DNA of 64,000 bases, taken from positions 496,001 to 560,000 of the forward strand of contig JAWKNO010000003.1 of the NCBI GenBank assembly GCA_041391665.1, written 5' to 3'. Every line of letters begins with the position of its first letter. The first letter of the stretch is position 1. Under the pieces are notes generated by a model. It made no database searches. It was given only the letters and a program-made list of their open reading frames with translations, and was not told where the DNA came from. This document shows positions 19,401-26,094 of the stretch, piece after piece. Made by a program: the position numbers and the translations under genes. The stretch is from Bacteroidia bacterium. GTDB lineage: Bacteria > Bacteroidota > Bacteroidia > J057.

Positions 19401-20351
19401 ACACTAACAGGAACTGCAGGAACCGTAACACTCCGTGCGAGCCAGGGCGGGGACGCAACTTATTTCCCTGCGGCAGATGTTGACCAGAGTTTTGATGTAT
19501 TAGCACCCTCCGGTCCTACGGTAGTGATGGTTCAGATAAGTAATTCATCTGATGATGCCGAACAAAGATATTCTACAACGAAAGTAGATATCATCAGTCC
19601 TGATCTGGAATTAGGTTTTGAAGGTCCCAACGCGCAGCTGAATGGCATAAGATTCAGCGGCCTCAACATTCCTCAGGGCAGCACAATTCTCAATGCTTAT
19701 GTTCAGTTCACCGTGGATGAGGTAAAGAAGGGAGCAATCAGTTTAAATATCAAAGGAGAAGCGAGCGATGATTCATCTCCCTTCCAGTCAACAAACCTCA
19801 ATGTAAGTAACCGTCCAACAACTTCGGCAAATGTACCCTGGGCACCTGTAAACTGGACTGTTATAGGCGAGCAAGGCGTTGACCAAAGAACCCCCGATAT
19901 CAGCACAATCGTACAGGAGATAGTCAACCGTCCAGGTTGGACTACCAGCAGTGCATTGTCCATTTTGATTGATGGCACAGGGACCCGTACGGCGGTATCC
20001 TATGATGGAGCGGTTACCAATGAAGCGCCAATTTTATATGTGGAATATCAGCCATCGAACGGAGCTTCAGCAAGAAAAGCCGCATTACAGGAAACACTTA
20101 GCCCAACGCAGGAACTGGTGCTTTACCCCAATCCATTTCAGGATGAGTTTTTCATCAAAGCTGAAATAGACGGAGTTGAATATATCAGTATATCGATTAT
20201 CAATTCCCTTGGGCAGATCGTACATGAGGAAAATAACCTCTCTGTACGCAAACCGGTAAGAGTACAGCCGCACCTTACGGAAGGCATTTACTCTGTCATC
20301 ATCAAAACTAGCAACGGTCAGGTAAGGAGTATTCTGAGTGTAAAAAACTAG
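13488..20351 (+). CDS. Giant T9SS-secreted protein: beta-propeller, FN3, eight PKD/Ig-like units
   Basis: A 2287-aa surface or extracellular protein. A long signal peptide (about 1-39, ending QLAAQ) is followed by a region of about 370 aa resembling a sialidase/BNR-type beta-propeller. Two FN3 domains carry the LQW(S/N)PSTDNTAVTGYK signature. Eight PKD domains with FGDG motifs alternate with eight Ig-like domains containing SGPAT. Next come a domain with the IPQGSTILNAYVQFTVDE motif (about 2010-2185) and a T9SS type A sorting domain (LYPNPFQDEFF ... IYSVIIKTSNG ... SVKN). Six of the PKD-Ig units repeat at 531 bp with near-identical DNA, and an FN3-PKD block is repeated at 789 bp. A smaller paralog follows directly. 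A likely role is adhesion or glycan binding; no enzymatic residues are recognised. Confidence 0.88.
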   Translation: MKVRFKPSYVPVCKGLFSFKRSFLIVGLFQLLFISQLAAQQITNTNLQQFSVSTTTADKPQSKVWTYNGDWYCVMANTSGTKVWKLNGTSWSSVVTLTTSNDLHADVKVVGNLVHILLFDDLDDNVYIQTLEFNNSTQTYQPWSVKPAATLIDLGSGGGRKTETATMDIDSQGKMWLCYERSGVVYVRWSNAPYSSWSSTIQIVSGIHQRDIAGIVAFTDNQGSKIGVAWSDHNTERFGFRYHLDTNSPTTWSSNEIPGNANALNVGIGMADDHINLATTTDGNLYMAAKTSYDQKGYATLILLNRKPNQTWGYHEVEFDDQGTKPVVVANEAANKLIIAYAYPSNNAGDMVYKIASLDSLDNFAAANRNIIIDRDGSVVDMASSMKDTWSDELVIMGYHPTTGTVRSTLLQIANNSDNTPPSVVLNLAYTGRTTSSVSLQWSPSTDNTAVTGYKIYLDGSLRDSTTGTTFTVSGLNPATPYDFQVTALDAAGNQSALSSILTVSTLNLPNVAPVAALSSDITSGIVPVTVNFDASTSTDSDGVITSYIWNFGDGNSASGVTASHTYTTSGNYHVVLTVTDDSSATDTASINISATPKVAQTITFGPLANKQTADAAFVVSATASSGLPVSFSVVSGPATMSGNSVTLTGVTGTVVIRASQAGNGTYASATDVDQSFDVLDNTSPAVVVNLTSTGRTISSVSLQWNPSTDNTAVTGYKIYLDGSLRDSTTGTTFTVSGLNPATPYDFQVTALDAAGNQSALSSILTVSTLNLPNVAPVAALSSDITSGIVPVTVNFDASTSTDSDGVITSYIWNFGDGNSASGVTASHTYTTSGNYHVVLTVTDDSSATDTASIAISVLEKTAQSITFDPLAAKISNDDPFTVAASASSGLPVSFSVVSGPATISGDTVSLTGVAGTVVIRASQAGDATFAPAADVDQSFVVTEYVPPVFNVAPVAALSSDITSGIVPVTVNFDASTSTDSDGLIAAYSWDFGDGNSATGITASHTYTTSGNYLVVLTVTDDSSATDTASIAISVLEKTAQSITFDPLAAKISNDDPFTVAASASSGLPVSFSVVSGPATISGDTVSLTGVAGTVVIRASQAGDATFAPAADVDQSFVVTEYVPPVFNVAPVAALSSDITSGIVPVTVNFDASTSTDSDGLIAAYSWDFGDGNSATGVTASHTYTTSGNYLVVLTVTDDSSATDTASIAISVLEKTAQSITFDPLAAKISNDDPFTVAAFASSGLPVSFSVVSGPATMSGDTVSLTGVAGTVVIRASQAGDATFAPAADVNQSFVVTEYVPPVFNVAPVAALSSDITSGIVPVTVNFDASASTDSDGVIAAYSWDFGDGNSATGITASHTYTTSGNYLVVLTVTDDSSATDTASIAISVLEKTAQSITFDPLAAKISNDDPFTVAASASSGLPVSFSVVSGPATISGDTVSLTGVAGTVVIRASQAGDATFAPAADVDQSFVVTEYVPPVFNVAPVAALSSDITSGIVPVTVNFDASTSTDSDGVIAAYSWDFGDGNSATGVTASHTYTTSGNYLVVLTVTDDSSATDTASITISVLEKTAQSITFDPLAAKISNDDPFTVAASASSGLPVSFSVVSGPATISGDTVSLTGVAGTVVIRASQAGDATFAPAADVDQSFVVTEYVPPVFNVAPVAALSSDITSGIVPVTVNFDASPSTDSDGVITSYIWNFGDGNSASGVTASHTYTTSGNYHVVLTVTDDSSATDTASIVISVLEKTAQSITFDPLAAKISNDDPFTVAASASSGLPVSFSVVSGPATISGDTVSLTGVAGTVVIRASQAGDATFAPAADVDQSFVVTEYVPPVPNVAPTAALASDIAGGIAPITVNFDGSASFDTDGVVVSYSWDFGDGNVATGSTASHSYTNAGNYLVVLTVTDDSSATDTDSITIVTTNKQTQTITFAPLADKQTTDGAFTVNAAATSGLAVSFSVVSGPATIIGNTVTLTGTAGTVTLRASQGGDATYFPAADVDQSFDVLAPSGPTVVMVQISNSSDDAEQRYSTTKVDIISPDLELGFEGPNAQLNGIRFSGLNIPQGSTILNAYVQFTVDEVKKGAISLNIKGEASDDSSPFQSTNLNVSNRPTTSANVPWAPVNWTVIGEQGVDQRTPDISTIVQEIVNRPGWTTSSALSILIDGTGTRTAVSYDGAVTNEAPILYVEYQPSNGASARKAALQETLSPTQELVLYPNPFQDEFFIKAEIDGVEYISISIINSLGQIVHEENNLSVRKPVRVQPHLTEGIYSVIIKTSNGQVRSILSVKN
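14826..16051 (+). repeat. 789-bp period duplication (FN3-PKD-Ig block)
   Basis: DNA coding FN3 plus PKD around 14826-15262 recurs nearly base for base 789 bp later at about 15615-16051. The two copies are separated by the first Ig-like domain, which has diverged. The high identity at silent sites points to recent duplication or gene conversion. Confidence 0.85.
16052..18985 (+). repeat. Six 531-bp in-frame tandem repeats (Ig-like + PKD)
   Basis: Unit landmarks recur every 531 bp (for example the in-frame ATAAGCGGTGATACC-type segment near 16198, 16729, 17260, 17791, 18322 and 18853). Each unit codes 177 aa starting at VLEKTAQSITFDPL and ending in the next PKD. Units differ at only scattered positions (T/A/P in DAS-S, I/V in ATG-T, L/V after SDG). 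The last unit passes into a clearly diverged PKD at about 19000. Confidence 0.9.
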
Positions 20352-20529
20352 CAGGGTCTTCACAAAAAACAAACCCGATCAAACACGGCGAACTGGTATT
20401 TTCCCAAATTTATCTTATCTTTACAGTTGTAGCTCCTCTTTTCATTAATCTGCGTGCCAGACCCAAACATGCCCTCCATCAATAATATTTTATTATTGAG
20501 CAGATGTTTGTTGATTAATTTTTAATGAA

Positions 20530-23412
20530 ATGAAACCCATTTACCCAACTTTGCGAGTTCCGGATCGCAGTTCTTTACAAAGATTTTTTGTATTCTGCTG
20601 CCTCATCCAGCTATCTTTTTTCTCAAAACTATCCGCACAACAAATTACCAACACCACGCTCCAACAGTTTTCCGTTTCTACAAGTACGGCTGACAAACCG
20701 CAGTCAAAAACCTGGAATTACAACGGGAGTTGGTATTGTGTAATGGCAAATTCGTCAGGTACCCGAGTATGGAAGCTCAACGGCACTGTCTGGTCTTCCG
20801 TATTTACTCTTACCAGCAGCAATAACCTTTTCGCAGATGTGAAAATTGTGGGAAATCTCGCCCATATTCTTCTGTTTGAAGATGTGAATGATAACGTATT
20901 GATACAGACTTTGCAGTATAATACAAGTACTCAAACTTATCAGGCATGGTCAGCAAATCCTAATTCGACTACCATCAACCTGGGGTCAGGTGGTGGAAGG
21001 AAGACCGAGACGGCCTCTATGGACATCGATTCTCAGGGAAAAATGTGGATGTGTTATGAAAGAAACGGAATAGTCAACGTACGCTGGAGCAATTCCCCCT
21101 ACAATAGCTGGAGTAGCGATATCCAGATTGTCAGCGGACTTGATCAGCGAGACATTGCCGCAATATCTACATTCTCCGATGCACAGGGTAGCAAAATTGG
21201 GGTAGCCTGGTCAAACCATAACGCCAAACGTTTTGGGTTTAAATATCACCTTGATACGAATGCGGCCACTACCTGGTCGTCTGATGAAGTACCCGGAAAT
21301 GCCAATGCATTAAATGTTGGGATTGGAATGGCTGATGATCATATCAACCTGGCATCTACATCAAATGGCCACCTTTTTATGGCAGCCAAAACCTCATATG
21401 ACCAAAATGGATATCCTACCCTTATCCTACTGGAAAGAAAGCCCAACCAAAGCTGGAGTTATTACGAGGTAGAATTTAATGACAAAGGTACAAAGCCTAT
21501 TATTGTAGCAAATGAAGCTGCCAACAAACTGGTTTATGCGTACTGCTACCCAGACAACAAAGCCGGCGATCTGGTTTATAAAGTTGCGGATTTGAATTCT
21601 CCCGGAGACTTTGCAACTGCAAACCGAACCATCTTGTTAAGTCGGGATGGTTCAACCGTAGATATGGCCTCCAGTACAAAAGATCTCTGGACCAATGACC
21701 TGGTAATCCTCGCCTATCATGCAAGTTCTGGCACAGTCCGGAGCTCCCGCCTGGCTATGTCCAGCCAGGACAATATTCCGCCCTCTGTTCCGGCCAACCT
21801 CTCTTCTACAGCCCGCACCTTCGAATCCATTGACATTCAGTGGAGTGCGTCTACAGACAATGTTGGAGTAGCCGGATACAGAGTATATCTAAACGGCAGC
21901 CTTCACGGCACAACATCCAATACCAACTTTTCTTTTTCGGGTTTGGATGATACCACCAGCTACAACTTCCAGGTAGCCGCATTCGATGCTACAGGAAATA
22001 CTTCTGCGCTGAGTGCTGTATTCACAGAGAGCACACTGAGCATTCCGCCACAAGTAATTCTCAATATTCCCCCTACGGCAGCTTTAGGCTCTGATATTTC
22101 GGGCGGTGTTGCACCCATAACTGTTAATTTTGATGGCTCAGCATCTTTTGATACTGATGGAACCATTGTAAGTTATGGATGGGCTTTCGGTGATGGAAAC
22201 ACCGCTACGGGTCCTACGGTCAGCCATACATACCCTACTCCAGGTAATTATGTTGTAGTACTTACCGTCACAGACGACAGCAATGCTACTGATACAGAAA
22301 GCATTACAATCGCTGCTACGAATAAGCTTTCCCAGACCATTACCTTTGCTCCGTTGGCAAACAAACAAACCACTGACGGACCATTTACTGTGAGTGCCAC
22401 CGCTTCTTCAGGACTTCCCGTCAGCTTTAGCCTGATTTCTGGCCCTGCAACCCTGAACGGTAATACCATAACTCTGACCGGCACTGACGGTACGGTGATC
22501 ATTCGTGCCAGCCAGGGAGGCGATGCAACGTACCAGCCCGCTGCAAATGTTGACCAGAGCTTTGACGTACTGGTTCCCGGCTCAACCGTCTCTGTTATGG
22601 CCCAAATCAATGCATCTTCCGACGATGTGGAAGAAAGAATTTCCAATGGAAAGATGGACGTTACCAGTTCTGACCTTGAATTAGGATTTGAAGGAACAAA
22701 CGCCCAGCTGACCGCGATGCGTTTTACAGGACTCAATATCCCGCAGGGAAGCATCATTTTGAATGCTTATATTCAGTTTACGGTAGACGAAGTAAAAACT
22801 GGCGCTACCAGCCTGACAATACACGGAGAAGCCAGTGACAATGTAGCAGTATATCCTTCTTCTAACTTTAGCGCTACCAATCGTCCCAAAACTTCGGCAA
22901 ACACATCCTGGGTTCCTGCCCCATGGAATACAGTCGGCGAGCAAGGTCCGGATCAACAGACACCTGATATCAGCGCTATTATACAGGAAATTGTCAGCAG
23001 GCCCGGTTGGACAATCAGTAGTGCGCTGGGCATAATGATAGATGGAACCGGCACACGCACAGCCGAATCTTATGATGGCTCTACGACTGGCGCACCAAAA
23101 TTATTTGTTGAATATCAGCCAGCCTCAGCACCGGCAAGAACTGCAGGTTTCCCGGGCCTGACTGTAGGGCAAGATATCGAACTTTTCCCCAATCCATTTC
23201 AGGAGGAGTTTTTCCTGAAAACTGAAATCGCAGGGGCAGAATGGATCGATGTTACAATCTTTAACTCGATTGGGCAGGTTGTACATGTAGAAAACCGAGT
23301 ATCAACTACTAAACCAGCAAGAATTCGTCCCGAACTTACAGCAGGCATATACACTGTAATTATCCGCACCGACAACGGACAGATCAGACGTCTGCTGAGT
23401 GTAAAAAATTGA
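20530..23412 (+). CDS. T9SS-secreted beta-propeller/FN3/PKD protein (short paralog)
   Basis: A 960-aa paralog of the preceding giant protein, with the same order of domains but one copy of each. It has a signal peptide (about 1-37, ending KLSAQ), a beta-propeller-like region (about 38-405), an FN3 domain (IQWSASTDNVGVAGYR), one PKD (FGDGNTATG), one Ig-like domain (SGPATLNGN), the IPQGSIILNAYIQFTVDE domain (about 690-860) and a T9SS type A sorting domain (LFPNPFQEEFF ... IYTVIIRTDNG ... SVKN). The two genes are 178 bp apart and arose by tandem duplication; this one appears to keep the ancestral architecture. Its function is probably extracellular binding or adhesion. A strong hairpin terminator follows 30 bp after the stop. 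Confidence 0.87.
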   Translation: MKPIYPTLRVPDRSSLQRFFVFCCLIQLSFFSKLSAQQITNTTLQQFSVSTSTADKPQSKTWNYNGSWYCVMANSSGTRVWKLNGTVWSSVFTLTSSNNLFADVKIVGNLAHILLFEDVNDNVLIQTLQYNTSTQTYQAWSANPNSTTINLGSGGGRKTETASMDIDSQGKMWMCYERNGIVNVRWSNSPYNSWSSDIQIVSGLDQRDIAAISTFSDAQGSKIGVAWSNHNAKRFGFKYHLDTNAATTWSSDEVPGNANALNVGIGMADDHINLASTSNGHLFMAAKTSYDQNGYPTLILLERKPNQSWSYYEVEFNDKGTKPIIVANEAANKLVYAYCYPDNKAGDLVYKVADLNSPGDFATANRTILLSRDGSTVDMASSTKDLWTNDLVILAYHASSGTVRSSRLAMSSQDNIPPSVPANLSSTARTFESIDIQWSASTDNVGVAGYRVYLNGSLHGTTSNTNFSFSGLDDTTSYNFQVAAFDATGNTSALSAVFTESTLSIPPQVILNIPPTAALGSDISGGVAPITVNFDGSASFDTDGTIVSYGWAFGDGNTATGPTVSHTYPTPGNYVVVLTVTDDSNATDTESITIAATNKLSQTITFAPLANKQTTDGPFTVSATASSGLPVSFSLISGPATLNGNTITLTGTDGTVIIRASQGGDATYQPAANVDQSFDVLVPGSTVSVMAQINASSDDVEERISNGKMDVTSSDLELGFEGTNAQLTAMRFTGLNIPQGSIILNAYIQFTVDEVKTGATSLTIHGEASDNVAVYPSSNFSATNRPKTSANTSWVPAPWNTVGEQGPDQQTPDISAIIQEIVSRPGWTISSALGIMIDGTGTRTAESYDGSTTGAPKLFVEYQPASAPARTAGFPGLTVGQDIELFPNPFQEEFFLKTEIAGAEWIDVTIFNSIGQVVHVENRVSTTKPARIRPELTAGIYTVIIRTDNGQIRRLLSVKN

Positions 23413-23439
23413 TTCCCCCTTCTTATTAAGTCCTTAAAC

Positions 23440-23473
23440 AATAAAGGCTGTCTTTAAAAAGACAGCCTTTATT
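23440..23473. terminator. Bidirectional intrinsic terminator
   Basis: A perfect 15-bp inverted repeat (AATAAAGGCTGTCTT / AAGACAGCCTTTATT) with a 4-nt loop sits between the short PKD paralog and the convergent P-loop kinase gene. A/T-rich flanks allow function on both strands. Confidence 0.85.
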
Positions 23474-23497
23474 GTTGTTATCAGATAAAAAAGAATT

Positions 23498-24277
23498 TCA
23501 GGAAACCAATGGTTGCGCAGAAAAGCTCTCAGAGAGTTTGGAAGAAATCATTTCTTTTCCTTTAAAGAGTTCCTCCGAATTGTCGAGGATAACCAGTCTC
23601 GTAGAATCGCTCAAGAAGATTTTTACAAAATCGGTACTTCCTTTGGCTCTGGATAGAAATGATTTCAACTCATCATCGGTAGCATCCAAAAGTCTTTTTA
23701 TTGGACCTCTGTGCTTCATACGATCAAATGCAATAGTTTCATCTGTCTGAATAAACAATACCGTATCAGGCAGAGGGATCATTTCCAGGTATTTTTTGAC
23801 TTTAGACAGGTTGGGGTCCTTGTCCACAGAAACAAAAAGATTTAGTACTTTTTGGCAAAACCCTTCGTCAAGCAGCAGGTATGCATCCGGAGGCATGATT
23901 TCTTCAGCGAGCTGATAAATAGCTCCTAAGCTCAAAAACCAGCGAATACTATTTCTCCGAATCTTTTCATTCACACCATTTTTGGCGGAGGTTTTTAACA
24001 CATATGCTACCAGATCGGGATATTTTTGAATAAACTTCTCTGTATAAAAACTTTCAGTATGGTTAAACTGAAAGAAAACCTTTACCAGCGCTCTTTTAAC
24101 AATAGATGGGAATTTTTGTGCAATCTGAAACTTACGATATCCTCCACAAACATGAAGAAGTCGTACGTCTCTTCGGCTAAATATGACATGGCCTTTCTCG
24201 GCCATAACAGTATTAATGAATGGAACAAGGGTCGTTTTTCCGCTTCCTGGCAGACCAAGAAATTCAATCAGTTTCAT
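23498..24277 (-). CDS. P-loop kinase-like protein (TMPK/AAA superfamily)
   Basis: A 259-aa cytoplasmic protein with a clear Walker A motif at residues 8-16 (GLPGSGKTT). An LLLDEGF segment (about 155) is a Walker B-like element, and a TVLFIQTDETIAFDRMKHRG segment (about 195) resembles the LID/Arg region of small-molecule kinases of the thymidylate/adenylylsulfate kinase group. The family is otherwise unassigned; the substrate may be a nucleotide, sugar or lipid. It lies 180 bp downstream of another P-loop kinase on the same strand, suggesting a functional pair. Such proteins are often found in surface polysaccharide regions. ATG start is clear. Confidence 0.68.
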   Translation of the reverse strand: MKLIEFLGLPGSGKTTLVPFINTVMAEKGHVIFSRRDVRLLHVCGGYRKFQIAQKFPSIVKRALVKVFFQFNHTESFYTEKFIQKYPDLVAYVLKTSAKNGVNEKIRRNSIRWFLSLGAIYQLAEEIMPPDAYLLLDEGFCQKVLNLFVSVDKDPNLSKVKKYLEMIPLPDTVLFIQTDETIAFDRMKHRGPIKRLLDATDDELKSFLSRAKGSTDFVKIFLSDSTRLVILDNSEELFKGKEMISSKLSESFSAQPLVS

Positions 24278-24457
24278 TAAAAATGAGTCAGGAAAATATT
24301 AAACTCCCACATACAATATTAACCAAATGTAAAGAAAATATGAACAATTTTCTACAAAATATGAAATTAAACGTACATTTTTTTCAGATTTTGTAGTTCT
24401 GGAAGCGTTAAGGAAAATCAGGCATATTTCAAATACAAGAAATATCCACGGAAATAT

Positions 24458-25849
24458 TTATAACAAGCTCCATATTCGTCTTTTCACATCCAGGATTACT
24501 TCGTTTTGATCCCTTACTGTGTCAATCACCTCACAGAAGTCGGCCTTTTTCTCAATAAAAGTATCTATGGCTCCGATCTTTTCGCGGATCATGATCCGGT
24601 TTTTTTCGAGGCTGTGTTCGGGTTTACGGCGCACACTTTCTTCTTCCGTGACATACATCAGAAACAGGTGATCAGGATTACCTATTTTTTTGAGATATTT
24701 TCGTTCGAGTTTCCCCCACCATGTATTTTCAGGCAAACGTGGACCATCGATCGGCTTTGGCATTTCCCAAAAAGCAGTCAGTGGATAGCGGTCAAAAATG
24801 ATGATATATCCCTGATTTTTCAGTTGGTTGGCCTGGATAAACAATTGATATTTAAAGCGGGCGATATTTACCCTTTGTAATCCCACTGCGGCCCGTTTGA
24901 TCGCCTTAATTTTGGTCGCTCCGGCAAATTTAATGAGTTGTAACAATATTCGATTGGTTCTGTTCTTACGGGGTAAACCCATATACAGCCGTTTCACGGA
25001 GAGTTTGTCTGAAAGCCACGACTCGATCGTCGAAACAGTCGAAGATTTGCCCGAACCATCACAACCAATAAAACTCAGCATATATCCGCCGCCACCTACC
25101 CAGGTTACGGAAGATTTTGCTGCTGACTCATTAATTTGCACCTGTTTCCCGACACTCGATTTAGCGAAACGGGTATAGCTGCTGATTCCTTTAAGAATTT
25201 CCTTCCGTAAGCTAAGAAAATCCTTCATCAGCCTCCCCTTCCGGTAACTTTCCACAAAGTTTTCATACACCGGGTGGTCTCCAAACCAATCATGAATACA
25301 CTTTTTAAATAATTCAGGGTTAACAATCTTCAACAGATAGTCCAGCTCCTTTGTGATCATTTTGGGGAAAATATCTCGTCCCAATAGCCTTTTGACATGA
25401 TTTTTAATCGTAAGATCTGTCTTAAGGGCAATTCTGGTGATAAAAATGATGAGTTCCTGCTCCGGGATAATGGTGCGTAAAGGATAAATTTCATCATCGA
25501 TAGACGCATCCAATACAGAAGTCCCAAACGGTAAGACAATATTTTTCCTAAACTTTTTCCCAATAATCAGATCGTAATGAATATGAAAATGGTGAATATT
25601 ACCCGTCATCTCATCCCAACCGATATAGTCTTCCATTCCGGGGTAAATTTTATTCGCAGTGCCCAACCTTCGTTTAAATCCGGCTTCATTCAGCACATGA
25701 TACAACTGACTGGCATCCTTTCGATCTACCAATAGATCAAAATCTGTTTGCCCCTGAAATGACTCTTTCAGGCGTACCGTACTTTTCCAGTGGCAATAAT
25801 TGACACGGGATTCTTTAAGAGCGTCAAATACTTCGCTGACTGATTGCAT
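24458..25849 (-). CDS. Nucleotidyltransferase-like + thymidylate-kinase-like fusion protein
   Basis: A 463-aa protein with two parts. Residues about 1-170 resemble the nucleotidyltransferase-fold family seen in capsule and polysaccharide loci; an acidic TDFDLLVD motif (35-42) matches the hDxD catalytic pattern and a HFHIHYDL segment follows near 88-94. Residues about 255-463 are TMPK-like: the P-loop GCDGSGKSS is at 262-270, a FDRYPL segment corresponds to the TMPK DRY motif, and an Arg-rich LID (EESVRRKPEHS) follows. It is not a normal Tmk because of its length and N-terminal extension. The substrate is unknown; phosphorylation of a sugar or lipid moiety is possible. A divergent 245-bp intergenic region separates it from larA-like. 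Confidence 0.7.
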   Translation of the reverse strand: MQSVSEVFDALKESRVNYCHWKSTVRLKESFQGQTDFDLLVDRKDASQLYHVLNEAGFKRRLGTANKIYPGMEDYIGWDEMTGNIHHFHIHYDLIIGKKFRKNIVLPFGTSVLDASIDDEIYPLRTIIPEQELIIFITRIALKTDLTIKNHVKRLLGRDIFPKMITKELDYLLKIVNPELFKKCIHDWFGDHPVYENFVESYRKGRLMKDFLSLRKEILKGISSYTRFAKSSVGKQVQINESAAKSSVTWVGGGGYMLSFIGCDGSGKSSTVSTIESWLSDKLSVKRLYMGLPRKNRTNRILLQLIKFAGATKIKAIKRAAVGLQRVNIARFKYQLFIQANQLKNQGYIIIFDRYPLTAFWEMPKPIDGPRLPENTWWGKLERKYLKKIGNPDHLFLMYVTEEESVRRKPEHSLEKNRIMIREKIGAIDTFIEKKADFCEVIDTVRDQNEVILDVKRRIWSLL

Positions 25850-26094
25850 TAGGTGAATATCTATATTTAAAGGTGAAGCCGTAGGATATAAATCAAAGAC
25901 ATAATAACAATACGGAAATATTGATAATCTATCGTTAACAGTAAAATAACGGATAATTTACACCGGCAACTGTTTATTATGCTATGGGTTGTTTTCAACT
26001 GCTGAAAATAATGCTCAGACTGCAAGGAATCCAGTCATTTTCTGCTACTCCCCGACATGTATAAAATTCACGGTTCCAGCATTATATTTACTGG

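Noticed and set aside
13488..20351. Possibility that the 531-bp array or the heptamer array is a CRISPR locus
   Set aside because: The 531-bp units are coding and have no spacers; the heptamers are continuous without spacers. No cas gene is present.
24458..25849. Annotation as thymidylate kinase (tmk)
   Set aside because: Only the C-terminal part is TMPK-like; length, the N-terminal nucleotidyltransferase-like part and the motifs differ from true Tmk.
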